64,000 bases of DNA from Novosphingobium huizhouense (GTDB lineage: Bacteria; Pseudomonadota; Alphaproteobacteria; Sphingomonadales; Sphingomonadaceae): the NCBI RefSeq assembly GCF_020179475.1, contig NZ_JAILXZ010000001.1, positions 806,001-870,000 on the forward strand. Direction: 5' to 3'. The notes below the pieces were generated by a model. It saw only the letters and a list, made by a program, of their open reading frames with translations. It ran no database searches and had not been told where the DNA came from. This document shows, piece by piece, positions 55,937-64,000 of this stretch. The position numbers and the translations under genes were made by a program. Positions within the stretch are counted from its first letter, which is position 1; every line of letters starts with the position of its first letter.

Positions 55937-58936
55937 ATGGACAACCGCTTCGATTTTACCCCCGCCATGGCGCTCGCCCGCGCCGAGATGCGTCGCCAGC
56001 ACCGTCTTGCCGAGCCCGAGGTGGTGCGGCCCCTGCTCGTGACGTTGCCGGGCGATGGCGAAGCCGCGATCATGGCGCGGGGCAAGGGCCTGATCGCCGA
56101 ACTGCGCAAGGGGCAGGCAAGCGGCTGGGTCAACCGTTTCATGGCCGAATACCGCATGGACAGCGCCGAGGGCCTCGCCCTGCTGAGCCTGGCCGAAGCG
56201 TTCCTGCGCGTGCCCGATCCTGCGACTGCCGACTTGCTGATCGCCGACAAGATCGGCGAGGCGGACTGGCGCGCGCACTCGGGCAAGTCGTCCTCGGCAT
56301 TGGTCAATTCGGCCACCTGGGGGCTGGTGCTCGGTCGCGCGGTGATCGGGGTGGAGCCGCAGGCGGGCGTGCTTCGCCGCCTGATCGCGCGCAGCGGCGA
56401 GCCGTTCGTGCGCCAGGCGGTCGGCGCTGCGATGAAGCTGATGGGCGAGGTCTTCGTCATGGGGCGCACCATCGACGAGGCGATGGCGCGCATGCGCAAG
56501 GGCGAGAACAAGGGCTTCACCGCGAGCTTCGACATGCTGGGCGAGGCAGCGCGTACCTTCGGCGACGCGCATCGCTACTTCGAAAGCTATGAAGCCGCCA
56601 TCGCCGCGGTGGGCAAGGCCGCGGGCGAGGGCCACTCGATCTCGGTCAAGCTTTCGGCGCTCCACCCGCGCTACGAGGCGGCTCAGGCCGATGCCGCGAT
56701 CCCGGAGCTTACCGCGATGCTGCTCGATCTGGCGCGGGGAGCGGCGCGGGCGGGCATTCCGCTGACGGTCGATGCCGAGGAAAGCGAGCGGCTCGACCTC
56801 TCGCTCGACATCATCGCCGCGGTTGCCGCCGATGGCGCGCTCAAGGGCTGGGATGGCCTCGGCATGGCGGTTCAGGCCTATTCGAAGCGCGCGCGCAGCG
56901 TGTGCCGCTGGGCCAATGGCCTCGGCGAGGCGACCGGGCGTCGGATCAAGGTGCGGTTGGTCAAGGGGGCGTACTGGGACAGCGAGATCAAGGCGACGCA
57001 GGAACAGGGCCTGCCCGATTATCCGTTGTTCACGCGCAAGGCGCACACCGATGTCTCGTACCTTGCCGCGGCGCGCGAACTGCTGGCGAGCCCGCATGTC
57101 GAGCCGGCGTTCGCCAGCCACAACGCCCGCACCGTCGCGACCATCGTCGAATGGGCGCGCGCCATGGGCCGCAGCGGCGCCGACTTCGAGTTCCAGCGCC
57201 TGCATGGCATGGGCGAGGGACTCTACGAGAAGCTGGTGCGCGAAGAGGGCTATCGCTGCCGGATCTACGCCCCGGTGGGGGGGCATCGCGACCTGCTCGC
57301 CTATCTCGTCCGCCGCCTGCTCGAGAACGGCGCCAACACCAGCTTCGTCCACCAGCTGGCCGATGCCGAATTGTCCGAGGAGGACCTGCTGGCCGATCCG
57401 GTCGCCAAGGCGCGGGCGAGCGACGGCCAGTCGCACCCGTCGATCCCGCTGCCGCGCGACCTGTTCGAACCGGTGCGCGGGAACTCGGCCGGCATCGACC
57501 TCAACGACCGGGCGGTGCTGGCCGAGCTCGCTGCGGCGATGAAGTCTGCCCCGACCTTGCGCGTCCCGGCGGAAGGCGATGCCGCGAGCCTGGTCGGCGC
57601 AGCGGCAGCGGCAGCGCCTGCTTGGGCCGCTGTCCGGCTCGAGGACCGGGCCGAGGTGCTCGAACGCCTCGCCGACCTGCTCGAGGCGCGTCGCGACGAA
57701 GCCTTTGCCCTGCTTGTGCACGAGGCCCGCAAGACGTTGCCCGATGCCCTGGCAGAAGTGCGCGAGGCGGCGGACTTCTGCCGCTACTACGCCCGACAGG
57801 CGCGCGAGCTGATGCAGCCGCTGCCGCTGCCGGGGCCGACCGGCGAGACCAACGTGCTGCGCCTGCTGCCGCGCGGGGTATGGGCGGCGATCGCGCCGTG
57901 GAACTTCCCGCTGGCGATTTTCCTTGGCCAGGTGGGGGCCGCGCTCGTCACCGGCAACACGGTCGTCGCCAAGCCCGCGCCGCAGACCCCGGCGATCGGC
58001 GCCTGGGCGGTTGCGCTGGCGCGCGAGGCGGGCGTGCCCGAGGGCGCGCTGCAACTGCTCGTCGGCGGGGCGGAGGCAGGTTCGGCGCTCGTCGCCGATC
58101 CGCGTGTCGCCGGAGTCGCCTTCACCGGTTCGGTGCCGACCGCAAAGCGCATCGCCCGCGCGCTTCTGGCAGACGACGATCGCCCGATCGTACCGCTGAT
58201 CGCGGAGACCGGGGGGATCAATGCAATGGTGGTCGATTCGACCGCGCTGCCCGAACAGGTGGTGCGCGACATCGTCACCAGCGCCTTCCGTTCGGCCGGC
58301 CAGCGCTGCTCCGCCCTGCGCCTGTTGCTGCTGCAGGAGGACATCGCCGAGCGCACGCTCGAGATGCTGGCGGGCGCCATGGATGCGCTCGTCATCGGCG
58401 ATCCGGCGGACCCGGCGACCGATGTCGGCCCGGTGATCGACGAGGCCGCGTTCGCGCGGCTGATGGGGCGGCGCAGCGCGATGGAAGCGCGGATCGTCAA
58501 GACCGTTGCGGTTCCCCCCCACGGCCTGTTCGTCCCGCCGACGGTGATCCGTCTCGATTCGCTGGAGGATCTCGACGCCGAATGGTTCGGCCCGCTGCTG
58601 CACGTCGCAACGTGGAAGACCGGCGAGCTCGAGCAGGTGATCGAACGGGTCAACGCCAAGGGCTTCGGCCTGACCATGGGCTTGCACAGCCGCATCGCGC
58701 GGGTTGCCGAAACGGTCGAGGGCGCCGCCCGGGTCGGCAATCTCTACGTCAACCGCTCGATGATCGGCGCGGTGGTCGGCAGCCAGCCGTTCGGCGGCGA
58801 AGGGCTTTCGGGCACCGGGCCCAAGGCCGGCGGGCCGCACTATCTTGCCCGCTTCTGCGTCGAGCGGGTGACCACGACCGACACCACCAGCGCGGGCGGC
58901 AACGCCTCGCTGCTCAGCCTCGACGAGGAAATGTAA
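55937..58936 (+). CDS. putA: Bifunctional proline dehydrogenase / glutamate-semialdehyde dehydrogenase
   Basis: A 999-aa enzyme that oxidises proline to glutamate in two steps with substrate channelling. The PRODH barrel (about 90-470) includes VKLSALHPRYE, RLVKGAYWDSEI and EFQRLHGMGE. The aldehyde dehydrogenase part (about 520-980) has the general base in AETGGIN and the nucleophile C791 in SAGQRCSAL. No N-terminal ribbon-helix-helix DNA-binding domain is present, so it should not autoregulate as E. coli PutA does. It stands alone, without putP. Confidence 0.96.
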   Translation: MDNRFDFTPAMALARAEMRRQHRLAEPEVVRPLLVTLPGDGEAAIMARGKGLIAELRKGQASGWVNRFMAEYRMDSAEGLALLSLAEAFLRVPDPATADLLIADKIGEADWRAHSGKSSSALVNSATWGLVLGRAVIGVEPQAGVLRRLIARSGEPFVRQAVGAAMKLMGEVFVMGRTIDEAMARMRKGENKGFTASFDMLGEAARTFGDAHRYFESYEAAIAAVGKAAGEGHSISVKLSALHPRYEAAQADAAIPELTAMLLDLARGAARAGIPLTVDAEESERLDLSLDIIAAVAADGALKGWDGLGMAVQAYSKRARSVCRWANGLGEATGRRIKVRLVKGAYWDSEIKATQEQGLPDYPLFTRKAHTDVSYLAAARELLASPHVEPAFASHNARTVATIVEWARAMGRSGADFEFQRLHGMGEGLYEKLVREEGYRCRIYAPVGGHRDLLAYLVRRLLENGANTSFVHQLADAELSEEDLLADPVAKARASDGQSHPSIPLPRDLFEPVRGNSAGIDLNDRAVLAELAAAMKSAPTLRVPAEGDAASLVGAAAAAAPAWAAVRLEDRAEVLERLADLLEARRDEAFALLVHEARKTLPDALAEVREAADFCRYYARQARELMQPLPLPGPTGETNVLRLLPRGVWAAIAPWNFPLAIFLGQVGAALVTGNTVVAKPAPQTPAIGAWAVALAREAGVPEGALQLLVGGAEAGSALVADPRVAGVAFTGSVPTAKRIARALLADDDRPIVPLIAETGGINAMVVDSTALPEQVVRDIVTSAFRSAGQRCSALRLLLLQEDIAERTLEMLAGAMDALVIGDPADPATDVGPVIDEAAFARLMGRRSAMEARIVKTVAVPPHGLFVPPTVIRLDSLEDLDAEWFGPLLHVATWKTGELEQVIERVNAKGFGLTMGLHSRIARVAETVEGAARVGNLYVNRSMIGAVVGSQPFGGEGLSGTGPKAGGPHYLARFCVERVTTTDTTSAGGNASLLSLDEEM

Positions 58937-58981
58937 CCGCAACTGGCGCAAACGCGCCTGCGCTCCTATCTAGGCGCAACG

Positions 58982-59449
58982 ATGAAGGGTTTCTTTTCCA
59001 ACGTTTCGCCGGCGCGCGCGCTGAAGGACCTGTGGCAGGTGCTCGGCGCGCCGAGCGAGTACCGCTGGCGCGCGCTGGCGCTCGCCGCGTGCGTTACCGG
59101 CGGCATCTTCTACCTGATGGCCCAGCAGGAAGGGCGCGGGCTGCCGCGTCCGCCCAAGGTGATCTACTTCGAAAGCTGGCGCGCCGACCGCTCGGACAAG
59201 GAAATCCTTGCCGGCAACATCGCCGCACAGAAGAAACTCGACGCCGAACAGGCCGAAGAGGATCGTCGCGCCGAGGACATCCGCAAGATGTACAAGGCGG
59301 TCGGCGCGGCCACCGGCATCGACACCCAGAAGATGTACGACGAAGGCACGGCCGAGCGCGAAGCGGCGCGCAAGGCCGAGCAGCAAAAGAACGAGGCGCT
59401 GCTGCGCCAGATCACCGGCGAGCCGGTGCCGCCCACGCCCAAGCCCTGA
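58982..59449 (+). CDS. Hypothetical protein with one membrane helix and charged coil
   Basis: The 155-aa protein has a single transmembrane segment (about 30-48, ALALAACVTGGIFYLMA) followed by a charged, probably coiled-coil region (about 75-140, rich in Glu, Lys, Arg and Ala). The N-terminus begins MKGFFSNVSPARALKDLW. It is probably an inner-membrane protein with a long soluble tail. No family is recognised. It directly precedes ribD, separated by 2 bp, so it is likely cotranscribed with riboflavin genes. Confidence 0.78.
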   Translation: MKGFFSNVSPARALKDLWQVLGAPSEYRWRALALAACVTGGIFYLMAQQEGRGLPRPPKVIYFESWRADRSDKEILAGNIAAQKKLDAEQAEEDRRAEDIRKMYKAVGAATGIDTQKMYDEGTAEREAARKAEQQKNEALLRQITGEPVPPTPKP

Positions 59450-59451
59450 CG

Positions 59452-60429
59452 TTGGCGGTGGAGGGGCGCAGCGACCGCAACTGGATGGCCGCCGCCGCAG
59501 CGCTGGCGGCCCGCGGCCGTCCAGCGAGCCGTCCCAATCCCGCTGTCGGGGCGGTGATCGTCCGTAGCGGACGCGTCGTCGGGCGGGGCTTCACCCAGGC
59601 CGGGGGGCGGCCCCACGCCGAAGCGATGGCGCTGGCGCAGGCGGGCGATGCCGCGCGCGGCGCGACGCTCTACGTCACGCTCGAACCTTGCGCGCACACA
59701 AGCACACGCGGGCCGTCGTGCTCGTCGCTGGTCGTCGCGAGCGGCCTTTGGCGGGTGGTCGTCGGGTGCCCCGATCCCGATCCGCGCACCGCCGGCATCG
59801 GCATGGAGAGCCTGCGGGAAGCAGGCATTACGGTCGACCTGCTGCCTTCCCCGGAGGCCGAAGCCTCGCTTGCCGGATACCTCGCGCGCGCCAGGCTTGG
59901 CCGTCCGCACGTGACGCTCAAGCTCGCGACCTCGCTTGATGGCTGCATCGCGCTTGCCGATGGCTCGAGCCGCTGGATCACCGGCGAAGCGGCGCGCGCC
60001 CACGTCCATGTCGAGCGCGCCCGCGCCGAAGCGATCCTCGTCGGCGGCGGCACGCTGCGCGCCGATTCGCCCCGGCTCGACGTGCGCCTGCCCGGGCTCG
60101 AGGCCCGCAGTCCCGAACGCTGGGTGCTGACGCGCGGAGCTGCGCCCCAAGGCTGGCGCGCCGTCGCCAACATCACTGCGCCCCACGCGTTCGGCGATCT
60201 GCAGTATCTCTATGTCGAAGGCGGCGCGGGCGCGGCGGCCACGTTTCTTGCCGCGGACTTGGTCGACCGGCTGATGATCTACCGCGCACCGATCGTCATC
60301 GGCGGCGGAAGGCCGTGCATCGGCGACATCGGCCTCGCCACGCTCGATGCGGCGCACGGCCGCTGGAGCCATGTCACGCGTGGCCAGCTTGGCAGCGACA
60401 CGCTCGACGTCTACGAGCGCAGGCGCTGA
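59452..60429 (+). CDS. ribD: Bifunctional pyrimidine deaminase/reductase of riboflavin synthesis
   Basis: The 325-aa enzyme performs the second and third steps of riboflavin synthesis. The N-terminal deaminase domain has the zinc motifs PHAEAMAL and LEPCAHTSTRGPSC. The C-terminal reductase domain starts near KLATSLDGCIAL and includes SSRWITG and VGGGTLRADSPRL. The start is uncertain: a TTG at 59452 or GTG at 59458 gives the expected 10-12 residues before WMAAAAALAARG, while an ATG at 59485 would remove them. It is followed 14 bp later by ribE. Confidence 0.93.
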   Translation: MAVEGRSDRNWMAAAAALAARGRPASRPNPAVGAVIVRSGRVVGRGFTQAGGRPHAEAMALAQAGDAARGATLYVTLEPCAHTSTRGPSCSSLVVASGLWRVVVGCPDPDPRTAGIGMESLREAGITVDLLPSPEAEASLAGYLARARLGRPHVTLKLATSLDGCIALADGSSRWITGEAARAHVHVERARAEAILVGGGTLRADSPRLDVRLPGLEARSPERWVLTRGAAPQGWRAVANITAPHAFGDLQYLYVEGGAGAAATFLAADLVDRLMIYRAPIVIGGGRPCIGDIGLATLDAAHGRWSHVTRGQLGSDTLDVYERRR

Positions 60430-60442
60430 AGGAGAGAGAGCA

Positions 60443-61066
60443 ATGTTCACCGGCATCGTCACCGAAATCGGCGCGATCACCCGAATCGAGGACCGCGGCG
60501 ACAAGCGCATGACCATCGCCTGCGCGATGGACCCGGCGAAGATCGCGGTCGGCGCCTCGATCGCCTGCTCGGGGGTGTGCCTGACGGTGGTCGATCGCGG
60601 CGGCACGGCCGGCGACGCCTGGTTCGCGGTCGATGTCTCGGGCGAGACGATCTCCTGCACCGCGCCGGCGCACTGGCGGGAAGGGGCGAAGTTGAACCTC
60701 GAACCGGCGCTCAAGCTGGGCGACGAGCTCGGCGGCCATATCGTGACGGGCCATGTCGATGGCGTGGGCCACGTCGTCGGCCTGTGCCCGGAAGGCGGCT
60801 CGACGCGCATCGGCATTTCCGCTCCTGCCGAACTTGCGCCCTACATCGCGCCCAAGGGTTCGATCACCGTCGATGGCACGTCACTCACGGTCAACGAAGT
60901 GACCGACCAGGCCGATGGCACCTGCCATTTCGCGCTCAACATCATTCCGCACACCGCTGAAGTGACGACCATCGGCACGCTCGCGCTGGGCGATGCCGTC
61001 AATCTCGAGATCGATGTGCTGGCGCGCTATCTCAAGCGGATGCAGTCGCTCGCCGCCAAGGCCTGA
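60443..61066 (+). CDS. ribE: Riboflavin synthase, alpha subunit
   Basis: A 207-aa enzyme with two homologous lumazine-binding barrels, MFTGIVTEIGAI and GGHIVTGHVDGVG being the diagnostic starts of each. It dismutates 6,7-dimethyl-8-ribityllumazine to riboflavin. A strong Shine-Dalgarno (AAGGAGAGAG) precedes the ATG. ribBA and ribH do not follow; a bidirectional terminator ends the unit. Confidence 0.97.
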   Translation: MFTGIVTEIGAITRIEDRGDKRMTIACAMDPAKIAVGASIACSGVCLTVVDRGGTAGDAWFAVDVSGETISCTAPAHWREGAKLNLEPALKLGDELGGHIVTGHVDGVGHVVGLCPEGGSTRIGISAPAELAPYIAPKGSITVDGTSLTVNEVTDQADGTCHFALNIIPHTAEVTTIGTLALGDAVNLEIDVLARYLKRMQSLAAKA

Positions 61067-61085
61067 ACCGAACCCCGCATGCACG

Positions 61086-61125
61086 AAAAAGGGCGGGGCC
61101 ACGCGGCGCCCGCCCTTCTTGTTTT
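61086..61125. terminator. Bidirectional rho-independent terminator
   Basis: GGGCGGG (61091-61097) pairs with CCCGCCC (61109-61115). A T-rich tract follows on the plus strand (to 61125) and five A precede it (61086-61090), giving T on the minus strand. It serves ribE and the convergent aminotransferase gene. Confidence 0.88.
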
Positions 61126-61143
61126 TCCAACCCTCGTGCGCAA

Positions 61144-62316
61144 TCAGGCGGCGACGTCGCCCAGCGCGGCGATGAACTTGTCGATGTTGCCGGTGGTCAG
61201 GCCGGCCGCGTTGATGCGGCCCGAACCCGCCATGTAGATGCCGTGCTTTTCGCGCAGCGCGAGGATCTGCTCGCCCGACAGCGGCAGCATCGAAAACAGC
61301 CCCTTCTGGATTCCGAGCGGCGCCATGTTGACGCTGCCCACCTGCTGGGCAGCGGCAAGGCGTTCGCGCACCCAGGCCATGCGCTCGCGCATCTCGTCGA
61401 GTTCGGCGAGCCACATCGCGGTCAGTTCGGCGTCCGACAGGATCAGTCGCACCGCCGCGGCGCCGTGGTCGGGCGGCATCGACCAGCACGCGCGTGCGAC
61501 CGCAGCGCCATTGGCCATCGCGTTGGCCAGCGCGGTCGCATCCGAAGTGACCGCGTAGAACGCGCCGACGCGGTCGCGGTAGAGGCCGAAGTTCTTGTCG
61601 CAGGAATAGGCGACCAGCGCCTCGGACACCGCGCCCAACACCTTGCGCAGGCCATAGGCATCGGTTTCCATGCCGTCGCCCAGGCCCTGGTAGGCAAGGT
61701 CGATGATCGGCAGGACCTTGCCGTCGGCGAGCGTCGCGGCGATCGCGTCCCACTGCGCCTCGGTATAGTCGACGCCGGTCGGGTTGTGGCAGCAGCCGTG
61801 GAGCAGCACCGCATCGCCCGGCTGCGCTGCGGCAAGCGCGGCCTGCAGCGCGTCGAGATCGGCGGTGCCGTCCGCGGTGGTGTGCGTGAACGTCACCAGC
61901 TCCAGCCCGACTGCCGCAACGATCTGCGCATGGTTGGGCCAGGAAGGCGTGCCCATGAGAATGCGCTTGATGCCCGAGCGCTGCGCCACCTCGATGGCGA
62001 GGCGCACCGCACCGGTGCCGCCCGGCGACTGCATGCCTTCGACCCGCGCGCGGTCGAAGTCCTTGCCGAAGACATAAGGGATCAGCGCATGGACGAAGCC
62101 CATGTCGCCCTCGGGGCCGAGGTAGGCCTTCGAATCCTGCTCGGCGAGAAGCTTCTGCTCGGCGGCCTTGATCGCCTTGAACACCGGAGTCGCGCCCTCG
62201 GCGGTGCGATAGACGCCCACGCCCAGATCGATCTTGTCGGCGCGCGGATCGGCGTTGTGCAGCTTGATCAGCGCGAGCAGCGCGTCGGCGGGCTGGGCGG
62301 CAAGATTTTCGAGCAT
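61144..62316 (-). CDS. Aromatic amino acid aminotransferase (class I, PLP)
   Basis: A 390-aa cytoplasmic fold-type I enzyme of the aspartate/tyrosine aminotransferase group. It opens with DLGVGVYRTAEGATPVF and has SPGGTGAVRLA, HNPTGVDY and the PLP lysine K241 in SCDKNFGLYRDR. Together with PheA it could complete phenylalanine and tyrosine synthesis, or transaminate aspartate. A single ATG at 62316 fits the family start. Confidence 0.94.
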   Translation of the reverse strand: MLENLAAQPADALLALIKLHNADPRADKIDLGVGVYRTAEGATPVFKAIKAAEQKLLAEQDSKAYLGPEGDMGFVHALIPYVFGKDFDRARVEGMQSPGGTGAVRLAIEVAQRSGIKRILMGTPSWPNHAQIVAAVGLELVTFTHTTADGTADLDALQAALAAAQPGDAVLLHGCCHNPTGVDYTEAQWDAIAATLADGKVLPIIDLAYQGLGDGMETDAYGLRKVLGAVSEALVAYSCDKNFGLYRDRVGAFYAVTSDATALANAMANGAAVARACWSMPPDHGAAAVRLILSDAELTAMWLAELDEMRERMAWVRERLAAAQQVGSVNMAPLGIQKGLFSMLPLSGEQILALREKHGIYMAGSGRINAAGLTTGNIDKFIAALGDVAA

Positions 62317-62436
62317 GGGCGGACCCTCCTGTCCGGGTTTGCGGAAATTGCGCGCGCCATGCCGCCGCGCCTGCTTCGCCGCAACCCCTGATTTTGGTTC
62401 CGGCGTGGAGTCCGCGAGGGCGCCGTGCCGCTCGGC

Positions 62437-63240
62437 TCAGAACGGCACCCAGTTCTGCGTCCGGCTGAACTTCATGTAGCCGGCGTTGAGCCCCAGCCGC
62501 AGCCCCGCACCCATCCGCACCGGGATCAGCACGACATCGTGGCTGCGCAGGTAGCTCACGTGGAATCCGCCGACGAGGTAGGCCTGGCCTTCGCCCGCGC
62601 CGTAGCGGTGGAACAGTTCGGCGGTGTCGTGCAGGTTGTAGACGAGGACGAACGTGTTCGCGGCGTTGGCGCCGAGATCGAAGCCGACCGAAGGCCCGGT
62701 CCAGTAGACCGGCAGGTCGCCCTCGATCTTGTGGTGCAGCGTGCCCGAACCATAGCGCACGCCCACGACCACCGCGCCGCCTGCCTCGCGCCCGGTGATG
62801 TAGCCGATCGGCTCGCCCTGCTTCTTGAGGATGTCCTTGATCATCAGGGCAAGACCCCGCGCGCCCTTGCCGAACACGCCTTCGGCGGCGCCGATCAGGT
62901 CGTCCTCCTTGTAGGTGCCGGGGGGGACCCCCTGCGACCCCGCTGGCGGCGGCGGTGCGGTCGTGACCGGGACGGGCGTCGGTGCCGGCGAGGCTGGCAC
63001 CGGCGCATTCGGATCGGCGAGCGGCGGCAGCGGGCGAGGCGCTTCCGATCCGACCGGCGCGGCCTGGTCGATGCGCGCGGGGTAGGGCGCAGTCGCCGGC
63101 GCTGCCGGCGTGCGCGGATCGAGATCGGCATCGATCGCCTGGTTGGGGTCGATCGTCTGGACCTGGGCCTGTACGGCAGTGGCGGGGACGAGCGCCAGTC
63201 CCGACAGGACCAGCATGATTGTGCGGTGAAGTTTCGTCAT
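62437..63240 (-). CDS. EipA-family (DUF1134) envelope protein
   Basis: The 267-aa protein has a signal peptide (about 1-25, ending AVQAQ), a Pro-rich linker (about 45-105) and a C-terminal DUF1134 domain (about 110-267) with GVFGKGARGLALMIKDIL, YWTGPSVGFDLGANA and MGAGLRLGLNAGYMKFS. In Brucella the DUF1134 protein EipA is periplasmic and needed for envelope integrity. The Pro-rich linker suggests it reaches across the periplasm. It is preceded by 120 bp from the aminotransferase gene. Confidence 0.9.
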   Translation of the reverse strand: MTKLHRTIMLVLSGLALVPATAVQAQVQTIDPNQAIDADLDPRTPAAPATAPYPARIDQAAPVGSEAPRPLPPLADPNAPVPASPAPTPVPVTTAPPPPAGSQGVPPGTYKEDDLIGAAEGVFGKGARGLALMIKDILKKQGEPIGYITGREAGGAVVVGVRYGSGTLHHKIEGDLPVYWTGPSVGFDLGANAANTFVLVYNLHDTAELFHRYGAGEGQAYLVGGFHVSYLRSHDVVLIPVRMGAGLRLGLNAGYMKFSRTQNWVPF

Positions 63241-63424
63241 CGGAAGTCCCATCCCCAAATTGGCCCGGTGCGGCCTTTGCGATCCCGTGCCGGCCCGAAC
63301 GCCCTGCAGTGCGGCGCAAGCTCGCCTGCGTACAATGAACGGGCGATGAGCCGAGTCGAATTTGCGTCCGGATGCGTGTGATCCGCGCCCTTTGTGCGCC
63401 GCATGAAGAATTTCAGCGGCAGCC

Positions 63425-63453
63425 TTGCCGCCCCCCAAATCGCTCGCTATAGC
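63425..63453 (+). promoter_or_regulatory. Promoter of tRNA-Ser
   Basis: A -35-like TTGCCG (63425-63430), a 17-bp spacer and a -10-like TATAGC (63448-63453) lie 21 bp upstream of the tRNA. The match to a housekeeping sigma-70 promoter is good. Confidence 0.6.
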
Positions 63454-63474
63454 GCGCCCTCGCCGCTGCGATCC

Positions 63475-63567
63475 GGAGACGTGGGTGAGTGGCTGAAACC
63501 AACGGTTTGCTAAACCGTCGTACTGGTAAATCCGGTACCGAGGGTTCGAATCCCTCCGTCTCCGCCA
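63475..63567 (+). tRNA. tRNA-Ser(GCU), CCA encoded
   Basis: The acceptor GGAGACG pairs with CGTCTCC at 63557-63563, followed by G and the encoded CCA (63565-63567). The anticodon loop TTGCTAA with stems ACGGT/ACCGT gives anticodon GCT, which reads AGC and AGU serine codons. The long variable arm expected of tRNA-Ser and the TTCGAAT T-loop are present. Length is 93 nt. Confidence 0.96.
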
Positions 63568-63883
63568 TATCTGCGCATTCTTGGCAGCAGGGCCATTCGC
63601 GGTCGGTCCTCCTAGTATCGCTTTTCCCTTGATGCCATCCGCAGAGGCGTTGCTTCTCGCCGTTTGCCGAGATGGCGTCGCGCCGCGCAACGCCTCTCGC
63701 TCGGTCATTCCGGGGGGAGCCGTTAGCAACAGCTTTCGCCGCCGGTGTCGCGGTTTGCAGGAACCTTCGCATCGCTGCAAACGGGTTGCAGCATCGAGGG
63801 CGCTGCGGGCCGGGTTTGCAAGCACGCGTCGTGCGCTCCCTGCTATTTCCGCACCACGACACGGTCAGGGGGGAACGGGCGCG
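63568..63883. other. 316-bp region between tRNA-Ser and the next gene
   Basis: No gene is supported. It contains an 11-bp inverted repeat (63643-63653 with 63687-63697). I see no repeat of the tRNA 3' end and no integrase, so there is no sign of an integrated element within the window. Confidence 0.5.
63643..63697. repeat. 11-bp inverted repeat with 33-nt loop
   Basis: AGAGGCGTTGC (63643-63653) and GCAACGCCTCT (63687-63697) are exact complements. The loop holds a smaller potential CGCC/GGCG stem. Its role is unknown: it could be an RNA structure or a relic. Confidence 0.5.
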
Positions 63884-64000
63884 ATGCAGGTGGTGAAGAC
63901 GTCGGACGGCGCAGGAGCGGTGGAGCAACTGCGCGCCTGTGGGCGGCAAGGCAGCGATGCGGAATGGGTGTCCTGGGCGATCGGCCGGATCAACGCCGAC
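63884..64000 (+). CDS. N-terminal part of an unidentified protein, cut by the window edge
   Basis: An ATG at 63884, preceded by the purine-rich GGGGGGAA (possible Shine-Dalgarno), opens a frame of 39 codons that runs off the right edge. The visible part ends EWVSWAIGRINAD. I recall WAIxRIxAD-like openings in PLP-dependent cysteine-synthase-family proteins, but the conserved residues lie beyond the window, so the identity stays open. Confidence 0.5.
   Translation, partial: MQVVKTSDGAGAVEQLRACGRQGSDAEWVSWAIGRINAD

Noticed and set aside
63475..63883. Genomic island or prophage integrated at tRNA-Ser
   Set aside because: No integrase and no duplicate of the tRNA 3' end occur within the remaining 430 bp of the window.

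Overview
The window is a compact, gene-dense, high-GC chromosomal segment of an alphaproteobacterium. I infer the order Sphingomonadales (Novosphingobium/Sphingopyxis-like). The evidence is the strong GC bias at third codon positions, a large TonB-dependent receptor, UrcA-family and CC_3452-family secreted proteins, an EipA/DUF1134 protein, a COQ9-family protein, and a GC-rich palindromic intergenic repeat of a kind I recall from sphingomonad genomes. No plasmid, phage, CRISPR or transposase genes are visible. The left edge cuts a minus-strand gene and the right edge cuts a plus-strand gene.

Layout. 1-9.8 kb: a conserved hypothetical (cut), thrS, a membrane GGDEF-EAL protein, an SDR oxidoreductase, a ThiF/MoeB-like adenylyltransferase, a sirtuin, and the tightly coupled set dapB - 59-aa membrane ORF - nth - lipoprotein. 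9.9-17.2 kb: a PBP1A-type peptidoglycan synthase, msrB, small secreted proteins, an HxlR regulator with a palindromic operator, UrcA, a diacylglycerol-kinase-like protein and a metallophosphoesterase. 17.4-25.4 kb: a TonB-dependent receptor, a GST, a thioesterase, infA with a 48-aa ORF behind it, a two-haem cytochrome c, and pheA. 25.4-31.6 kb: a six-gene membrane operon DUF4129 - DUF4350 - MoxR - DUF58 - SpoIIM-like - RDD in which every junction after the first gene is a 4-nt overlap. 31.7-36.4 kb: acyl-CoA synthetase plus cytochrome P450, an M23 peptidase, a DUF455 protein. 36.4-42.5 kb: bcp, glnE, an M28 peptidase and an agmatine-deiminase-type enzyme. 42.5-45.9 kb: a four-gene Mla-type lipid transporter. 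46-52.6 kb: valS, queE, ssb, feoB, feoA. 52.7-64 kb: COQ9, an ankyrin protein, SCO, two small metal-related proteins, putA, ribD-ribE, an aromatic aminotransferase, EipA, tRNA-Ser(GCU) and the start of an unidentified gene.

How the genes work together. Most of the window is housekeeping: translation (thrS, valS, infA, tRNA-Ser), DNA repair and replication (nth, ssb), lysine, phenylalanine and riboflavin biosynthesis, queuosine precursor synthesis, nitrogen control (glnE) and iron uptake (feoAB, with a Fur-like box). Envelope construction is a second theme: PBP1A, M23 peptidase, Mla transporter, EipA and the MoxR/DUF58 operon. 

The strongest anomaly is a stretch of about 240 bp inside valS (about 47434-47672). 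By hand count it is about 42% G+C against 61-66% in its flanks. It keeps the reading frame and lengthens a surface segment of the enzyme just before the DVLDTWFSS motif. The second is a palindromic repeat between valS and queE whose right end supplies the apparent Shine-Dalgarno sequence for a TTG-started queE. Two short genes (59 aa at 8298 and 48 aa at 22814) would be missed by usual length cut-offs. I found no clear candidate for an undescribed defence or mobile system.
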